Positions 39,415 to 39,707 of a stretch of DNA of 39,707 nucleotides are shown piece by piece (positions within the stretch are counted from its first letter, which is position 1; the number at the start of each line of letters is the position of its first letter). The position numbers and the translations under genes were made by a program. Below the pieces are notes generated by a model, which saw only the letters and a program-made list of their open reading frames with translations, was not told the origin of the DNA and did not search any database. This stretch comes from Clostridia bacterium (GTDB lineage Bacteria > Bacillota > Clostridia > Christensenellales > Aristaeellaceae), in the NCBI GenBank assembly GCA_017534885.1, contig JAFXVR010000066.1, positions 1 through 39,707 on the forward strand. The letters are read 5' to 3'.

Positions 39415-39707
39415 GCTGCTGTTCCCCCTCGTTTTCTCGTTTTGTTATCTGTTGCAGCAGGCAAAGCACTGCCGCTTTTCCGGAATCTGCCTGCGCAGAA
39501 GCGGCGACAGACAGTTTATCACATACGAAGTACAATTGCAAATACCGTCGGGCATCCCGACAAACTGCTGCAAATTGCAAGTTTAATTGACGCAGGTCAT
39601 ACAGGGATGCGAAGGGGCAGTACTGGGGATTTGGTTCAGCCATGAAGGAGGGGCGTAGCCCCGACGGAATGGCTGAACCAAATCGCGCGCCAGGAACCCT
39701 CAGGCAG
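39415..39707. other. Right-end intergenic region with palindromes
   Basis: Nearly 300 bases before the flavodoxin gene. It holds GTCGGGCATCCCGAC (39547-39561), repeated TTGCAA blocks, a weak leftward promoter candidate with GATAAA as -10 near 39520, and a large hairpin at the end (see separate entry). No gene is visible. Confidence 0.5.
39629..39683. repeat. Large hairpin with nested stem
   Basis: ATTTGGTTCAGCCAT (39629-39643) and ATGGCTGAACCAAAT (39669-39683) are a perfect 15-base inverted repeat enclosing GGGGCGTAGCCCC. It could be another small palindromic repeat element or a structured terminator for a gene beyond the window. Confidence 0.65.

Overview
The window looks like the genome of a GC-rich, low-G+C-lineage-type anaerobe (Clostridia; a gut or rumen fibre degrader is my inference). 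The grounds are strong AGGAGG-type ribosome binding sites, consensus sigma-A promoters, LplB/LplC-type sugar ABC transporters, cre-type palindromes and a secreted family 5 glycanase. I cannot name the species.

Left third (1 to about 15.25 kb): one end of a prophage, cut off by the left window edge. A divergent immunity switch at 12.1-12.5 kb (Cro-like protein leftward, XRE repressor rightward, consensus promoters, repeated 17-bp GTCGC/GCGAC palindromes) drives a tightly overlapping leftward early operon of about 26 genes. The operon holds a recombination set (Sak4-like ATPase, PD-(D/E)XK nuclease, NinB-like protein, HNH protein), a replication set (SSB, replication/loader protein, DnaB helicase), ParB-like and RuvC-like proteins, a MazG-like protein, a Lar-like protein and small zinc-ribbon proteins. 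No virion genes are in view. A large serine integrase at 13.6-15.25 kb, reading rightward, marks the prophage edge. Its last codons run through a terminator-like hairpin, so the att junction probably lies near there.

Middle (15.5-31.3 kb): an MFS exporter, a strong bidirectional terminator, then a leftward glycan-use operon: a secreted protein made of repeated binding modules, two ABC permeases, a solute-binding protein and a GH5 glycanase carrying the same kind of module at its C-terminus. This arrangement suggests capture, cleavage and import of a beta-glucan-like polysaccharide. Upstream lie a PLD/DUF3427 protein that seems to have lost its whole helicase core, a cytoplasmic GH2 enzyme, a P1/DmpA peptidase and a toxin-antitoxin-like pair whose PIN gene is interrupted by an in-frame TGA.

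Right part (31.4-39.7 kb): a second sugar ABC operon (permease, permease, binding protein) with a promoter, a long leader and two perfect cre-type palindromes; a divergent small membrane protein behind a perfect TTGACA-17-TATAAT promoter; two adjacent RlaP-type nucleotidyltransferase genes followed by a VOC gene that a small palindromic mobile element has broken; a second copy of that element 2 kb away with its own target duplication; and a nitroreductase-flavodoxin pair.

The most interesting items are the 119-bp mobile element whose removal restores the VOC frame exactly, the helicase-less DUF3427 protein, the module-array protein with no visible surface anchor, and the phage operator set.
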